DNA of 5,690 nt from UBA10649 sp044233495 (GCA_044233495.1 JBIIJX010000164.1:1-5690); one strand, 5' to 3'; positions 1-5,634 are shown, counted from the first letter of the stretch. Translations and numbers: made by a program. Notes: generated from the letters alone by a model not told the origin.

Positions 1-1
1 C

Positions 2-565
2 AGGCTGCCCCTCGTCGCGGCGGGAAACTTCACCGTGGCGGCCGTCGGAACCCGGTACCTGCACGTGGTGGCCACCACGGATGCACTCCCGGCCCCGACG
101 GGTCCTGAGGTGAGCCTCGACTGCCACGAGGGCGATCTCGCCTGGCGGCTGCGCTTCTTCGACCCGGTCGTCCTCCCCGACCTGGGCCTGCTCGATGAGA
201 GCCAGGCGCCGCAGCCGCAGCGCATACGCGAGATCCTGGGGCTGGCCGGCGTGGTCTACCACCTCACGGTGCCCCCCGGTGGTGGACTGACGCCCCACCA
301 TGCCCTGCACTCAGGCACCGGACTGGCCCACAGCCACGCCGCTGCTGCGCGCGACTACGAGACCCTCACGGCCCTCGCCCCCCGGCAGGCGGACTTGATC
401 TCCGAGATGCACGCCGCGGAGACGGCGGGCCTGCAGGCGTGCGTCGTCCTGATGGCCCAGCATCTGGCTCCACGCAACACGACCGTGCTCGATCTGCAGC
501 CCGGAGCGGCCTCGGCGGTCGATGCACGGCGGCGTCTGCTGGCGGCCTTCAGGGACCGGACATGA
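2..565 (+). CDS. Unrecognised protein, 3' part of a gene running in from the left edge
   Basis: The frame is open from base 2 to a TGA at 563-565, giving about 187 residues. A GTG at 35 could be a start, but the reading continues in protein-like sequence upstream of it (residues LVAAGNF), so I treat the gene as truncated by the window edge. I do not recognise the family. Visible features are a Trp/Arg/Phe-containing central part (LAWRLRFFDP), a histidine-rich stretch in the middle (HH, H, H, H within about 20 residues after a PPGGG turn) and a mainly helical, Ala-rich C-terminal half. No signal peptide or membrane segment is seen in the part present. Codon use is GC-rich and coding-like. Its stop overlaps the start of the regulator gene (ATGA at 562-565), so the two are probably translationally coupled. 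A role in the same catabolic pathway is inference from position only. The long minus-strand frame across this region looks like a shadow. Confidence 0.72.
   Translation, partial: RLPLVAAGNFTVAAVGTRYLHVVATTDALPAPTGPEVSLDCHEGDLAWRLRFFDPVVLPDLGLLDESQAPQPQRIREILGLAGVVYHLTVPPGGGLTPHHALHSGTGLAHSHAAAARDYETLTALAPRQADLISEMHAAETAGLQACVVLMAQHLAPRNTTVLDLQPGAASAVDARRRLLAAFRDRT
551..555 (+). promoter_or_regulatory. Ribosome binding site for the IclR-type regulator
   Basis: AGGGA lies 6 bases upstream of the ATG at 562, inside the end of the preceding gene. It supports that ATG as the start rather than the in-frame upstream extension to 439, which would overlap the first gene by over 100 bases. Confidence 0.6.
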
Positions 566-1428
566 CCGAGGCCGGGGACGCCGTCCAAGACCCCATGCCC
601 GAGGGGTCCGAGGACGGTGCGCGAGCGGGACGCCAGCACTCGACACTGTCGAGCGTCCGGAACGCCGCACGGCTGCTGAAGGAGTTCTCCTACGGCAGCC
701 GCGAGATCGGCGTCACGGAGCTGTCGCGGCGTCTGGGCATCGGCAAGAGCACAGCACATCGCCTCCTGCACACCCTCGCCGAGGAGCGGCTGCTCGAGCG
801 GGACCCGTACACCGGGGCCTATCGCCTCGGTCTGGCCATGTACGAGCTCGGCTCGGTCGTGTCGGCCCACACGGACATCCACGAGGCCTGCTCGCCGGTG
901 ATCGACGAGCTGCGCAACGCGACTCGGGAGACGGTGCAGGTGGCCGTTCTCGACGGACGCGAGGTCGTCTACGTGGAGCGTCGCGAGAGTCCTCAGGCCA
1001 TCCGCCTGTTCGGACGGGTCGGCCATCGCAACGACGCCTACTGCACCAGCACGGGCAAGGTGCTTCTCGCCCACCTGCCGGTCGAACGGCTCGAGCTCAT
1101 GCTGGACGGGTGGGAACTGCGCCCCCACACCCCCTTCACGATCACCGACATCGAGCGGCTGAGGGAGCAACTGGACATCGTCCGGAAGCGAGGCTGGGCG
1201 GACCAGGTGAACGAGACGGAGATGGGCGCAGCCTCGATCGCCGCACCCATCCGCAACGGCCTCGGAGAGGTCGTCGCCGCGCTCTCGGTGGCCGGTCCCT
1301 CCCAACGCCTCCAAGGCGACTCCCTCAAGCGGTTCGCCCGCCCCATGGTCGACGCCGCGCAGGCGATCAGCCGGCGAATGGGGTTCCGCGATGCGGTACC
1401 CCGCGACCCGTCGGCCACACCGCGCTGA
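562..1428 (+). CDS. IclR-family transcriptional regulator
   Basis: The protein has 288 residues, slightly longer than the usual 250-280 because of an acidic, low-complexity N-terminal tail of about 27 residues. A winged helix-turn-helix follows at about residues 30-90, with a recognition helix around GIGKSTAHRLLHTL (59-72) and a wing ending in TGAYRLG (84-90). The effector-binding domain spans about 105-275. It shows typical IclR landmarks: CTSTGKVLLAHLP at 161-173 and a conserved segment at 216-246 (VNETEMGAASIAAPI, then LSVAGP). IclR proteins often control aromatic catabolism; MhpR of the E. coli mhp operon is an example with the same type of target genes. The gene starts by ATGA overlap with the unknown gene and ends 40 bases before the hydratase, on the same strand. 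It is therefore probably co-transcribed with the pathway it controls; control of this operon is inference. The effector is not deducible, and whether it activates or represses cannot be read from the sequence. Confidence 0.95.
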   Translation: MTEAGDAVQDPMPEGSEDGARAGRQHSTLSSVRNAARLLKEFSYGSREIGVTELSRRLGIGKSTAHRLLHTLAEERLLERDPYTGAYRLGLAMYELGSVVSAHTDIHEACSPVIDELRNATRETVQVAVLDGREVVYVERRESPQAIRLFGRVGHRNDAYCTSTGKVLLAHLPVERLELMLDGWELRPHTPFTITDIERLREQLDIVRKRGWADQVNETEMGAASIAAPIRNGLGEVVAALSVAGPSQRLQGDSLKRFARPMVDAAQAISRRMGFRDAVPRDPSATPR

Positions 1429-1454
1429 TAGGCATGCGTTCCAGCGATCCGAGC

Positions 1455-1460
1455 AAGGAG
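1455..1460 (+). promoter_or_regulatory. Ribosome binding site for the hydratase
   Basis: AAGGAG lies 8 bases before the ATG at 1469. It decides this start over the in-frame ATG at 1391, which lies inside the regulator gene. The 40-base gap (1429-1468) shows no convincing promoter boxes, terminator or IclR-type operator; its only symmetry is a 6-base GCATGC. Confidence 0.75.
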
Positions 1461-1468
1461 ACTCCCGC

Positions 1469-2263
1469 ATGACACTCACGGACGACCAGGCGCGCGCACA
1501 TGCCGACCGGCTGCTCCACGCGCGCGACACCGGTGTGCCGATCGCACCCTTCACTGATTCGGACCCCACCCTCGGCATGGCGGACGGGTACGCCATCCAG
1601 ACGCATCTGGTCTCCTCGTTGCTCGATCGCGGCGAGACGATCGTCGGCTACAAGCTGGGCCTCACATCCCGACCGATGCAGGAGCTGCTGGGAGTGGACT
1701 CCCCCGACTTCGGGCCGGTCTTCGCGTCAGGAGTCTTCCGCGACGGCGCGGAGCTGCCAGTCGACCGGTTCATCGCGCCGAGGATCGAGGGTGAGATCGC
1801 CGTGGTGCTCGAGCGCGACCTCACAGGTCCCCACTGCACACCGCTGACTGCCCTTCAGGCATCAGCCGGGCTGGTCGCTGCGCTTGAGATCGTGGACTCG
1901 CGGATCGAGGGCTGGCGGATAAAGCTCGCCGACACGGTTGCAGATCTCGCCAGCAGCGGCGCGATCGCAGTGTCGAGTTCAGTCATGCCGATCCGCGACT
2001 TCGATCCGCGGCTCGTCGGCATGGTCTTCACGCGCAACGGTGAACTGGTGGCCACGGGCGCTGGCGCCGCTGCCCTTGGAGATCCGATGGCAGCGGTGGC
2101 GTGGCTGGCGAACACCCTCGCTCCCATGGGCGTCACTCTGCCCGCAGGTAGCGTGATCATGACCGGGGCACTCCACGCGATGGTGCCCGTTTCTCCCGGC
2201 GACGTCTTCCGTGCCGACTTCGATCGGCTCGGGCCCATCACCATCCGCATGGCGAACGAGTAG
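1469..2263 (+). CDS. dmpE: 2-keto-4-pentenoate (2-hydroxypenta-2,4-dienoate) hydratase
   Basis: This 264-residue protein belongs to the MhpD/DmpE/XylJ branch of the fumarylacetoacetate hydrolase superfamily, at the usual length. It adds water to 2-hydroxypenta-2,4-dienoate to give 4-hydroxy-2-oxovalerate, with a divalent metal, in the cytoplasm. Visible motifs are YKLGLTS (61-67, Lys62), GVDSPDFG (75-82, typical of hydratases rather than decarboxylases), PRIEGEI (104-110) with likely metal ligands Glu107 and Glu109, ALEIVDSRIEGW (138-149) with third ligand Glu140, and MTGAL (231-235). These glutamates line up with those of E. coli MhpD. The residue after ADTVAD (154-159) is Leu160, where MhpD and relatives, as I recall them, have Asn (VADNAS). 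The effect is unknown. It lies directly upstream of the dehydrogenase/aldolase pair that uses its product. It is a clear paralogue of the decarboxylase at 4242. A hydratase for a substituted dienoate, or a related FAH-family hydratase, is the main alternative. Confidence 0.9.
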   Translation: MTLTDDQARAHADRLLHARDTGVPIAPFTDSDPTLGMADGYAIQTHLVSSLLDRGETIVGYKLGLTSRPMQELLGVDSPDFGPVFASGVFRDGAELPVDRFIAPRIEGEIAVVLERDLTGPHCTPLTALQASAGLVAALEIVDSRIEGWRIKLADTVADLASSGAIAVSSSVMPIRDFDPRLVGMVFTRNGELVATGAGAAALGDPMAAVAWLANTLAPMGVTLPAGSVIMTGALHAMVPVSPGDVFRADFDRLGPITIRMANE

Positions 2264-2268
2264 AGGGG
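2263..2268 (+). promoter_or_regulatory. Ribosome binding site for the acetaldehyde dehydrogenase
   Basis: GAGGGG, overlapping the hydratase stop codon, lies 7 bases before the ATG at 2276. This favours ATG 2276 over the in-frame TTG at 2270, which would sit only one base from the Shine-Dalgarno sequence. The short GGAG touching the ATG is too close to act for it. Confidence 0.6.
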
Positions 2269-2275
2269 CTTGGAG

Positions 2276-3217
2276 ATGCGTTGCGTGATTCTGGGGTCGG
2301 GGAATATTGGCACTGACCTGATGATGAAGTTGCATAAGGGTACGGATGCTTCGGGGTCGGGTTCCACGCCGTTGGAGTTGGTGGCGTTGGTGGGTATTGA
2401 TCCGGCTTCTGATGGTTTGGCGCGTGCGCGGCGGTTGGGTTTCGAGGCGTCGCATGAGGGTCCTGGCTGGATTCTGGATCATGCGGATGAGGTTGATCTG
2501 GTGTTCGATGCGACGAGTGCGTATGTGCATAAGGCGCATGCGCAGGGGTATGCGGATGCGGGGATCGTGGCGGTGGATCTGACGCCGGCGGCGGTGGGTC
2601 CGAAGGTGATCGCGGCGGTGAATCTGACCGAGCATCTGGACGCGCCGAATATCAACATGGTGACGTGTGGGGGGCAGGCGACGACGCCGATGGTGTTCGC
2701 GGTGCGGCGGGCGGTGGAGTCGTTGCCGTATGCGGAGATGGTGTCGACGGTGTCGAGTCGGTCGGCGGGGCCGGGGACGCGGCAGAACATCGATGAGTTC
2801 ACCAAGACGACCAGTACGGCGTTGCGGGAGATCGGTGGGGCGGATACCAGCAAGGCGATCATCATCCTCAATCCCGCGGAGCCGCCGATCATGATGCGCA
2901 ACACGGTGTTCGCGGGGTTGCCGGAGGGCACTGATCATGGGGCGGTGCTGGACTCGATCCATCAGATGGAGGCCGCGGTGCAGGCGTATGTGCCGGGGTA
3001 CCGGTTGAAGAACCGGCCGGTGATCGAGGCCGGCCCGTACTCGACTCCGGGTGGGGTGGTGCCGCATCGGGCGGTGATCCTGCTGGAGGTCGAGGGGGCC
3101 GGGGACTACCTGCCGCCCTATGCGGGGAACCTGGACATCATGACGGCGGCGGCGCAGCGCATCGGCGAGGCCATCGCCCACCACAGCGCCGCCCAGACGG
3201 CAGGAGCGCAGGCATGA
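2276..3217 (+). CDS. dmpF: Acetaldehyde dehydrogenase (acylating)
   Basis: This 313-residue enzyme matches the DmpF/MhpF/BphJ/HsaG family in length and throughout. It oxidises acetaldehyde to acetyl-CoA with NAD+ and CoA, taking the aldehyde by channelling from the partner aldolase. The N-terminal Rossmann motif is GSGNIG (7-12). VGIDPASDGLARA (39-51) and VFDATSA (76-82) follow. The catalytic cysteine is Cys131 in NMVTCGGQATTP. SRSAGPGTRQNIDEFT (161-176) and the C-terminal EGAGDYLPPYAGNLDIMTAAA (positions 273-293) are family hallmarks. In the ILNPAEPP-IMMRNTVF segment (197-212) residue 209 is Asn, where the homologues I recall (MhpF, BphJ) have Asp (MRDTV). The stop overlaps the aldolase ATG (ATGA at 3214), as expected for a complex-forming pair. 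Codon use is strongly G-ending (ten TTG leucines against one CTC by my count), unlike the flanking genes, which suggests a different origin. Confidence 0.97.
   Translation: MRCVILGSGNIGTDLMMKLHKGTDASGSGSTPLELVALVGIDPASDGLARARRLGFEASHEGPGWILDHADEVDLVFDATSAYVHKAHAQGYADAGIVAVDLTPAAVGPKVIAAVNLTEHLDAPNINMVTCGGQATTPMVFAVRRAVESLPYAEMVSTVSSRSAGPGTRQNIDEFTKTTSTALREIGGADTSKAIIILNPAEPPIMMRNTVFAGLPEGTDHGAVLDSIHQMEAAVQAYVPGYRLKNRPVIEAGPYSTPGGVVPHRAVILLEVEGAGDYLPPYAGNLDIMTAAAQRIGEAIAHHSAAQTAGAQA
3202..3206 (+). promoter_or_regulatory. Ribosome binding site for the aldolase
   Basis: AGGAG within the last codons of the dehydrogenase gene lies 7 bases before the ATG at 3214. The aldolase thus has its own initiation signal as well as the ATGA overlap. 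Confidence 0.6.
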
Positions 3218-4245
3218 GCACGAAGGTGGACTTCCGGCTGATCGATTCGACGCTGCGGGACGGCTCCCATGCGATCAGTCACCAGTACTACGCCGATGAT
3301 GTCGTCGCGATCGTGCGCGGCCTGGACGCCGCCGGGGTGCAGGTCATCGAGATCGCCCACGGCGACGGCCTGGGCGGGTCCAGCTTCAACTACGGGTTCA
3401 GTGCGGTGCCGGAGAAGGAGCTGATCGCCCGCGCCTGCGACGCGGCGACCAACGCCAAGATCGCCTGCCTGATGCTGCCCGGCATCGGGCTGGCCGACGA
3501 CCTGCGCGACGTCAACGAACTCGGCGTCCAGGTCGCCCGCATCGCGGTCCACTGCACCGAGGCCGACATCACCGAACAGCACATCAAGGTCGCCAAATCC
3601 CTCGACATGGAAGCCATCGGCTTCCTGATGATGGCCCACATGAACTCCCCCGAAGGCCTGGTCGAGCAGGCCCGACTGCTGCAGTCCTACGGCGCCGACA
3701 CCATCTACATCGCCGACTCCGCCGGCGCCATGACCACCGACGACGTCCGACGCCGCGTCAACGCCCTCGTCGACGCCCTCGACGTACCCGTCGGCGTCCA
3801 CGCCCACAACAACCTGTCCATGGCCGTCGCCAACTCCATCGCCGCCTACGAGGAAGGCGCCACCAACCTCGACGGCACCAGCGCCGGACTCGGCGCCGGA
3901 GCCGGCAACTGCCCCACCGAGATCCTCGCCGCCGTCTCCACCAAATACGGCATCACCACCGGCGTGGACCCCCTCGCCCTGATGGACCTCGCCGAGGAAA
4001 TCGTCCGACCCCTCATGCCCCGCGCCCAAGTCATCGACCGAGCCGGCCTCATCCTCGGCTACGCCGGCGTCTACGGCAGCTTCCTCCTCCACGCCGAACG
4101 CGCCGCCGAACGCTACAACGTCCCCGTCGCCGACATCCTCCTCGAACTCGGCCAACGCAAAGTCGTCGGCGGACAGGAAGACATGATCATCGACGTCGCA
4201 CTCGAACTCGCCACCCAGCACGCCGCCCGAGAGGCCACCACATGA
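3214..4245 (+). CDS. dmpG: 4-hydroxy-2-oxovalerate aldolase
   Basis: This 343-residue class II pyruvate aldolase of the DmpG/MhpE/BphI/HsaF type has the usual length. It cleaves 4-hydroxy-2-oxovalerate to pyruvate and acetaldehyde using a divalent metal (Mn2+ in characterised members) and hands the aldehyde to the dehydrogenase. The HMGL-like TIM barrel opens with LIDSTLRDGSHA (9-20): Arg15 and Asp16 (metal ligand) and the catalytic His19. Further landmarks are EIAHGDGLGGSSFNYG (46-61), YIADSAGAM (165-173), the metal-binding GVHAHNN (194-200, His196 and His198) and a C-terminal communication domain with GYAGVYGSF (282-290), whose Tyr287 matches the tyrosine important in DmpG. All expected catalytic residues are present. 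It overlaps both neighbours by ATGA. The first 60-80 codons still carry many G-ending codons; from about 3450 on the gene is almost purely C-ending. No TTG leucine codon was noticed. Confidence 0.98.
   Translation: MSTKVDFRLIDSTLRDGSHAISHQYYADDVVAIVRGLDAAGVQVIEIAHGDGLGGSSFNYGFSAVPEKELIARACDAATNAKIACLMLPGIGLADDLRDVNELGVQVARIAVHCTEADITEQHIKVAKSLDMEAIGFLMMAHMNSPEGLVEQARLLQSYGADTIYIADSAGAMTTDDVRRRVNALVDALDVPVGVHAHNNLSMAVANSIAAYEEGATNLDGTSAGLGAGAGNCPTEILAAVSTKYGITTGVDPLALMDLAEEIVRPLMPRAQVIDRAGLILGYAGVYGSFLLHAERAAERYNVPVADILLELGQRKVVGGQEDMIIDVALELATQHAAREATT
4229..4234 (+). promoter_or_regulatory. Ribosome binding site for the decarboxylase
   Basis: GAGAGG at the end of the aldolase gene lies 7 bases before the ATG at 4242. 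It is a modest match, and reinitiation at the ATGA overlap may contribute. Confidence 0.45.
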
Positions 4246-5042
4246 CCACGGCAGCGGAGCAGGGCGGGCTGCCCAAGGATGAGATCGCACGCACGCTCAT
4301 CAATGCTGCCCGCGATCGCGTCGGCGTCGCGCCCCTCACCGACACATACCCCGATCTGGACTTCGACACTGCCTACGAGGTCCAGGATGCCGTTGTCAGT
4401 GCCCGCGTCGCTGCGGGGGCTACCGTCGTGGGAGCCAAGCTCGGCCTGACGAGCCGGGCCAAGCAACAGCAGATGAACGTCGATCGACCGCTCTACGGCT
4501 TCCTCACCGACGACATGCAGATCGACACGGGAGAACCGCTCGTCTGCGGCGAATTCATCCAGCCGCGCTGCGAGCCCGAGGTTGCATTCCTGCTGGCAAG
4601 TGACCTGCAGGGGCCGCAGGTGACGGCAGCGCATGTGCTCGCAGCCACGTCCCTCGTGTTCCCCGCGATCGACGTCCTCGACTCGCGCTTCTCCGGCTAC
4701 AAGTTCACCTTCATGGACGTCATCGCAGACAACTCCAGCTGCGCCGGTTTCACCCTCGGCGGGCAGGGCACCTCGCCGACCGGTATCGACCTGCGTCTCA
4801 CCGGCTGCGTCTTCGAGAAGAACGGACAACTGCTCTCGACTGCCAGCGGAGCGGCGGTCCTCGGCCACCCGGCAGCCAGCGTGGCGTGGATGGTGAGGCA
4901 ACTCGCCGCTCGCGGCCGGGGACTCAAGGCCGGCCAGGTGGTCATGGCGGGCGCGCTCACGGAAGCCATCGCAGTCTCTCCGGGCGACACCGTCGTCGCC
5001 CGTTTCGATCGACTCGGCACCGTCGAGCTCGCCTGCCGCTGA
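4242..5042 (+). CDS. dmpH: 4-oxalocrotonate decarboxylase (2-oxo-3-hexenedioate decarboxylase)
   Basis: This 266-residue FAH-superfamily protein is best placed with DmpH/XylI/NahK. It decarboxylates 2-oxo-3-hexenedioate to 2-hydroxypenta-2,4-dienoate with a divalent metal, probably in complex with the hydratase, as shown for XylI/XylJ. The diagnostic part is KLGLTSRAKQQQMNV (66-80, Lys66) followed by PLYGFLTDDM (83-92), which resembles the XylI pattern and not the GVDxPDFG of hydratases. Likely metal ligands are Glu111 and Glu113 in CEPEV, with the third position Asp144 in PAIDVLDSRF; relatives I recall have Glu here. YKFTFMDVIADNSS (153-166) keeps the Asn (164) that the hydratase paralogue lacks. 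MAGAL (235-239) and SPGD (246-249) close the fold. The next gene is the tautomerase that supplies its substrate, which supports the decarboxylase call. Codon use returns here to that of the hydratase, abruptly different from the aldolase. A second hydratase is the alternative. Confidence 0.88.
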   Translation: MTTAAEQGGLPKDEIARTLINAARDRVGVAPLTDTYPDLDFDTAYEVQDAVVSARVAAGATVVGAKLGLTSRAKQQQMNVDRPLYGFLTDDMQIDTGEPLVCGEFIQPRCEPEVAFLLASDLQGPQVTAAHVLAATSLVFPAIDVLDSRFSGYKFTFMDVIADNSSCAGFTLGGQGTSPTGIDLRLTGCVFEKNGQLLSTASGAAVLGHPAASVAWMVRQLAARGRGLKAGQVVMAGALTEAIAVSPGDTVVARFDRLGTVELACR

Positions 5043-5048
5043 CATCTC

Positions 5049-5055
5049 AGGAGGA
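5049..5055 (+). promoter_or_regulatory. Strong ribosome binding site for the tautomerase
   Basis: AGGAGGA, nearly a full anti-16S match, ends 3 bases before the ATG at 5059 (4 bases from its GGAGG core). It is the strongest Shine-Dalgarno sequence in the window, though tightly spaced. It lies in the 16-base gap after the decarboxylase stop. Confidence 0.75.
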
Positions 5056-5058
5056 ACC

Positions 5059-5256
5059 ATGCCGTTCATTCAGGTCACCATGCTCGAGGGCCGGTCTGTC
5101 GAACAGAAGCACGAACTCATGCGCCGCCTGTCCGAGGTCACAGCTGAGGTCGTCGGCGGAGACGTCGAGCGCATCCGAGTCGCCCTGTACGAGGTGAGCC
5201 GCGACGAGTGGGCAGTGGGCGGAGTGCCCATGTCCGTCCTTCGACCCGAGGGCTGA
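5059..5256 (+). CDS. dmpI: 4-oxalocrotonate tautomerase
   Basis: This 65-codon gene gives a 64-residue protein once the initiator Met is removed, close to the 62 residues of the classical enzyme. It interconverts the enol (2-hydroxymuconate) and keto forms of 4-oxalocrotonate, supplying the decarboxylase. Numbered from the mature N-terminus, the catalytic base Pro1 is present, LEGRS (8-12) gives Arg11, and RIRVALYEV (37-45) gives Arg39. These match the catalytic Pro1, Arg11 and Arg39 of the P. putida enzyme. Position 50 is Trp (DEWAVGG) where the P. putida enzyme has Phe50, a conservative aromatic change. VEQKHELMRRLSEVT forms the expected helix. Family members act as hexamers of small subunits. 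The gene sits 16 bases after the decarboxylase and 3 bases before the ferredoxin. Confidence 0.95.
   Translation: MPFIQVTMLEGRSVEQKHELMRRLSEVTAEVVGGDVERIRVALYEVSRDEWAVGGVPMSVLRPEG
5248..5252 (+). promoter_or_regulatory. Ribosome binding site supporting a TTG start
   Basis: GAGGG in the final codons of the tautomerase lies 7 bases before the TTG at 5260. It supports TTG as the initiation codon of the Rieske protein; no in-frame ATG precedes the first cluster-binding motif. Confidence 0.55.
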
Positions 5257-5259
5257 CCC

Positions 5260-5634
5260 TTGCCCGTCGAGCGGATCATCCGACTCGAGGCGCTCGACGA
5301 CGGTGTGCCGCAGCGGGTCGAGGTCTCCGGAGCCGCCCTCCTGGTGGTCAAGGTCGACGACGAAGCCCATGTGCTGTCCGACGTGTGTCCGCACAACGGG
5401 GCGTCGCTGAGCGAGGGCGTGGTGCGCGAAGGCTGCGTCACGTGCCCCGCACACCTGTGGCGCTTTGCCCTCAAGAGCGGGCAACGCCAAGGCCGGCCTG
5501 AGGTGCGCGTTGCCGTGTATCCCGCGCACGTGAGCGACGATGGCTGGGTCGAGGCGGACGTGCCCACGGCACGCGTCGAGCGGTCGCTACGGGAGGTGCT
5601 CCTCGCCCACGCGCGCGGCGAGGAGGCGACCTGA
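5260..5634 (+). CDS. Rieske-type [2Fe-2S] ferredoxin
   Basis: The gene gives 124 residues from a TTG start, a usual length for free-standing Rieske ferredoxins. It should carry single electrons from a reductase to an oxygenase in the cytoplasm. Cluster ligands are Cys43 and His45 in DVCPHNGASLSEG (41-53) and Cys62 and His65 in VTCPAHLWRF (60-69), separated by 16 residues, a normal C-x-H...C-x2-H arrangement. A C-terminal beta segment (VRVAVYPAHVSDDGWVEADV, positions 82-101) closes the domain, followed by a charged tail of about 20 residues. The HLWxF second motif and the AxYP strand recall TmoC-type ferredoxins of four-component diiron monooxygenases more than the CPWHGW of many ring-hydroxylating dioxygenase ferredoxins; this is from memory. 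Alternatives are a dioxygenase ferredoxin, a NirD-like protein, or a protein that re-reduces an extradiol dioxygenase. It begins 3 bases after the tautomerase stop. Confidence 0.92.
   Translation: MPVERIIRLEALDDGVPQRVEVSGAALLVVKVDDEAHVLSDVCPHNGASLSEGVVREGCVTCPAHLWRFALKSGQRQGRPEVRVAVYPAHVSDDGWVEADVPTARVERSLREVLLAHARGEEAT

Noticed and set aside
1429..1468. Palindrome GCATGC in the gap before the hydratase as an operator
   Set aside because: Six bases is too short, and there are no promoter boxes nearby.
355..1596. Minus-strand open frame of 413 codons opposite the regulator
   Set aside because: No recognisable domain, no good start signal, and it spans two genes and a gap on the other strand. 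GC-rich DNA commonly leaves such frames open.
2660..3065. G-runs in the dehydrogenase gene as a possible G-quadruplex element
   Set aside because: The G-runs come from consecutive GGG and GTG codons under the G-ending bias, and I saw no clear set of four closely spaced runs of three or more.
1979..3184. Minus-strand open frame of 401 codons opposite the dehydrogenase
   Set aside because: Its product is an Arg/His/Pro-rich, low-complexity sequence with no domain. It is an antisense shadow of the G-ending codon bias, and the plus strand encodes a textbook enzyme.
3118..4290. Minus-strand open frame of 390 codons opposite the aldolase, Gly/Val/Asp-rich and repeat-like
   Set aside because: The Gly/Val/Asp richness follows from reversing GCC, GTC, ACC and ATC codons. 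All aldolase catalytic motifs are intact on the other strand.
1469..5042. The two FAH-family genes as a recent tandem duplication
   Set aside because: They share motifs but differ in diagnostic segments and throughout. They match two long-separated functional branches (hydratase and decarboxylase) that normally occur together.
4113..5069. Minus-strand open frame of 318 codons opposite the decarboxylase
   Set aside because: Low-complexity antisense shadow with no family features. The plus strand carries full FAH-family motifs.
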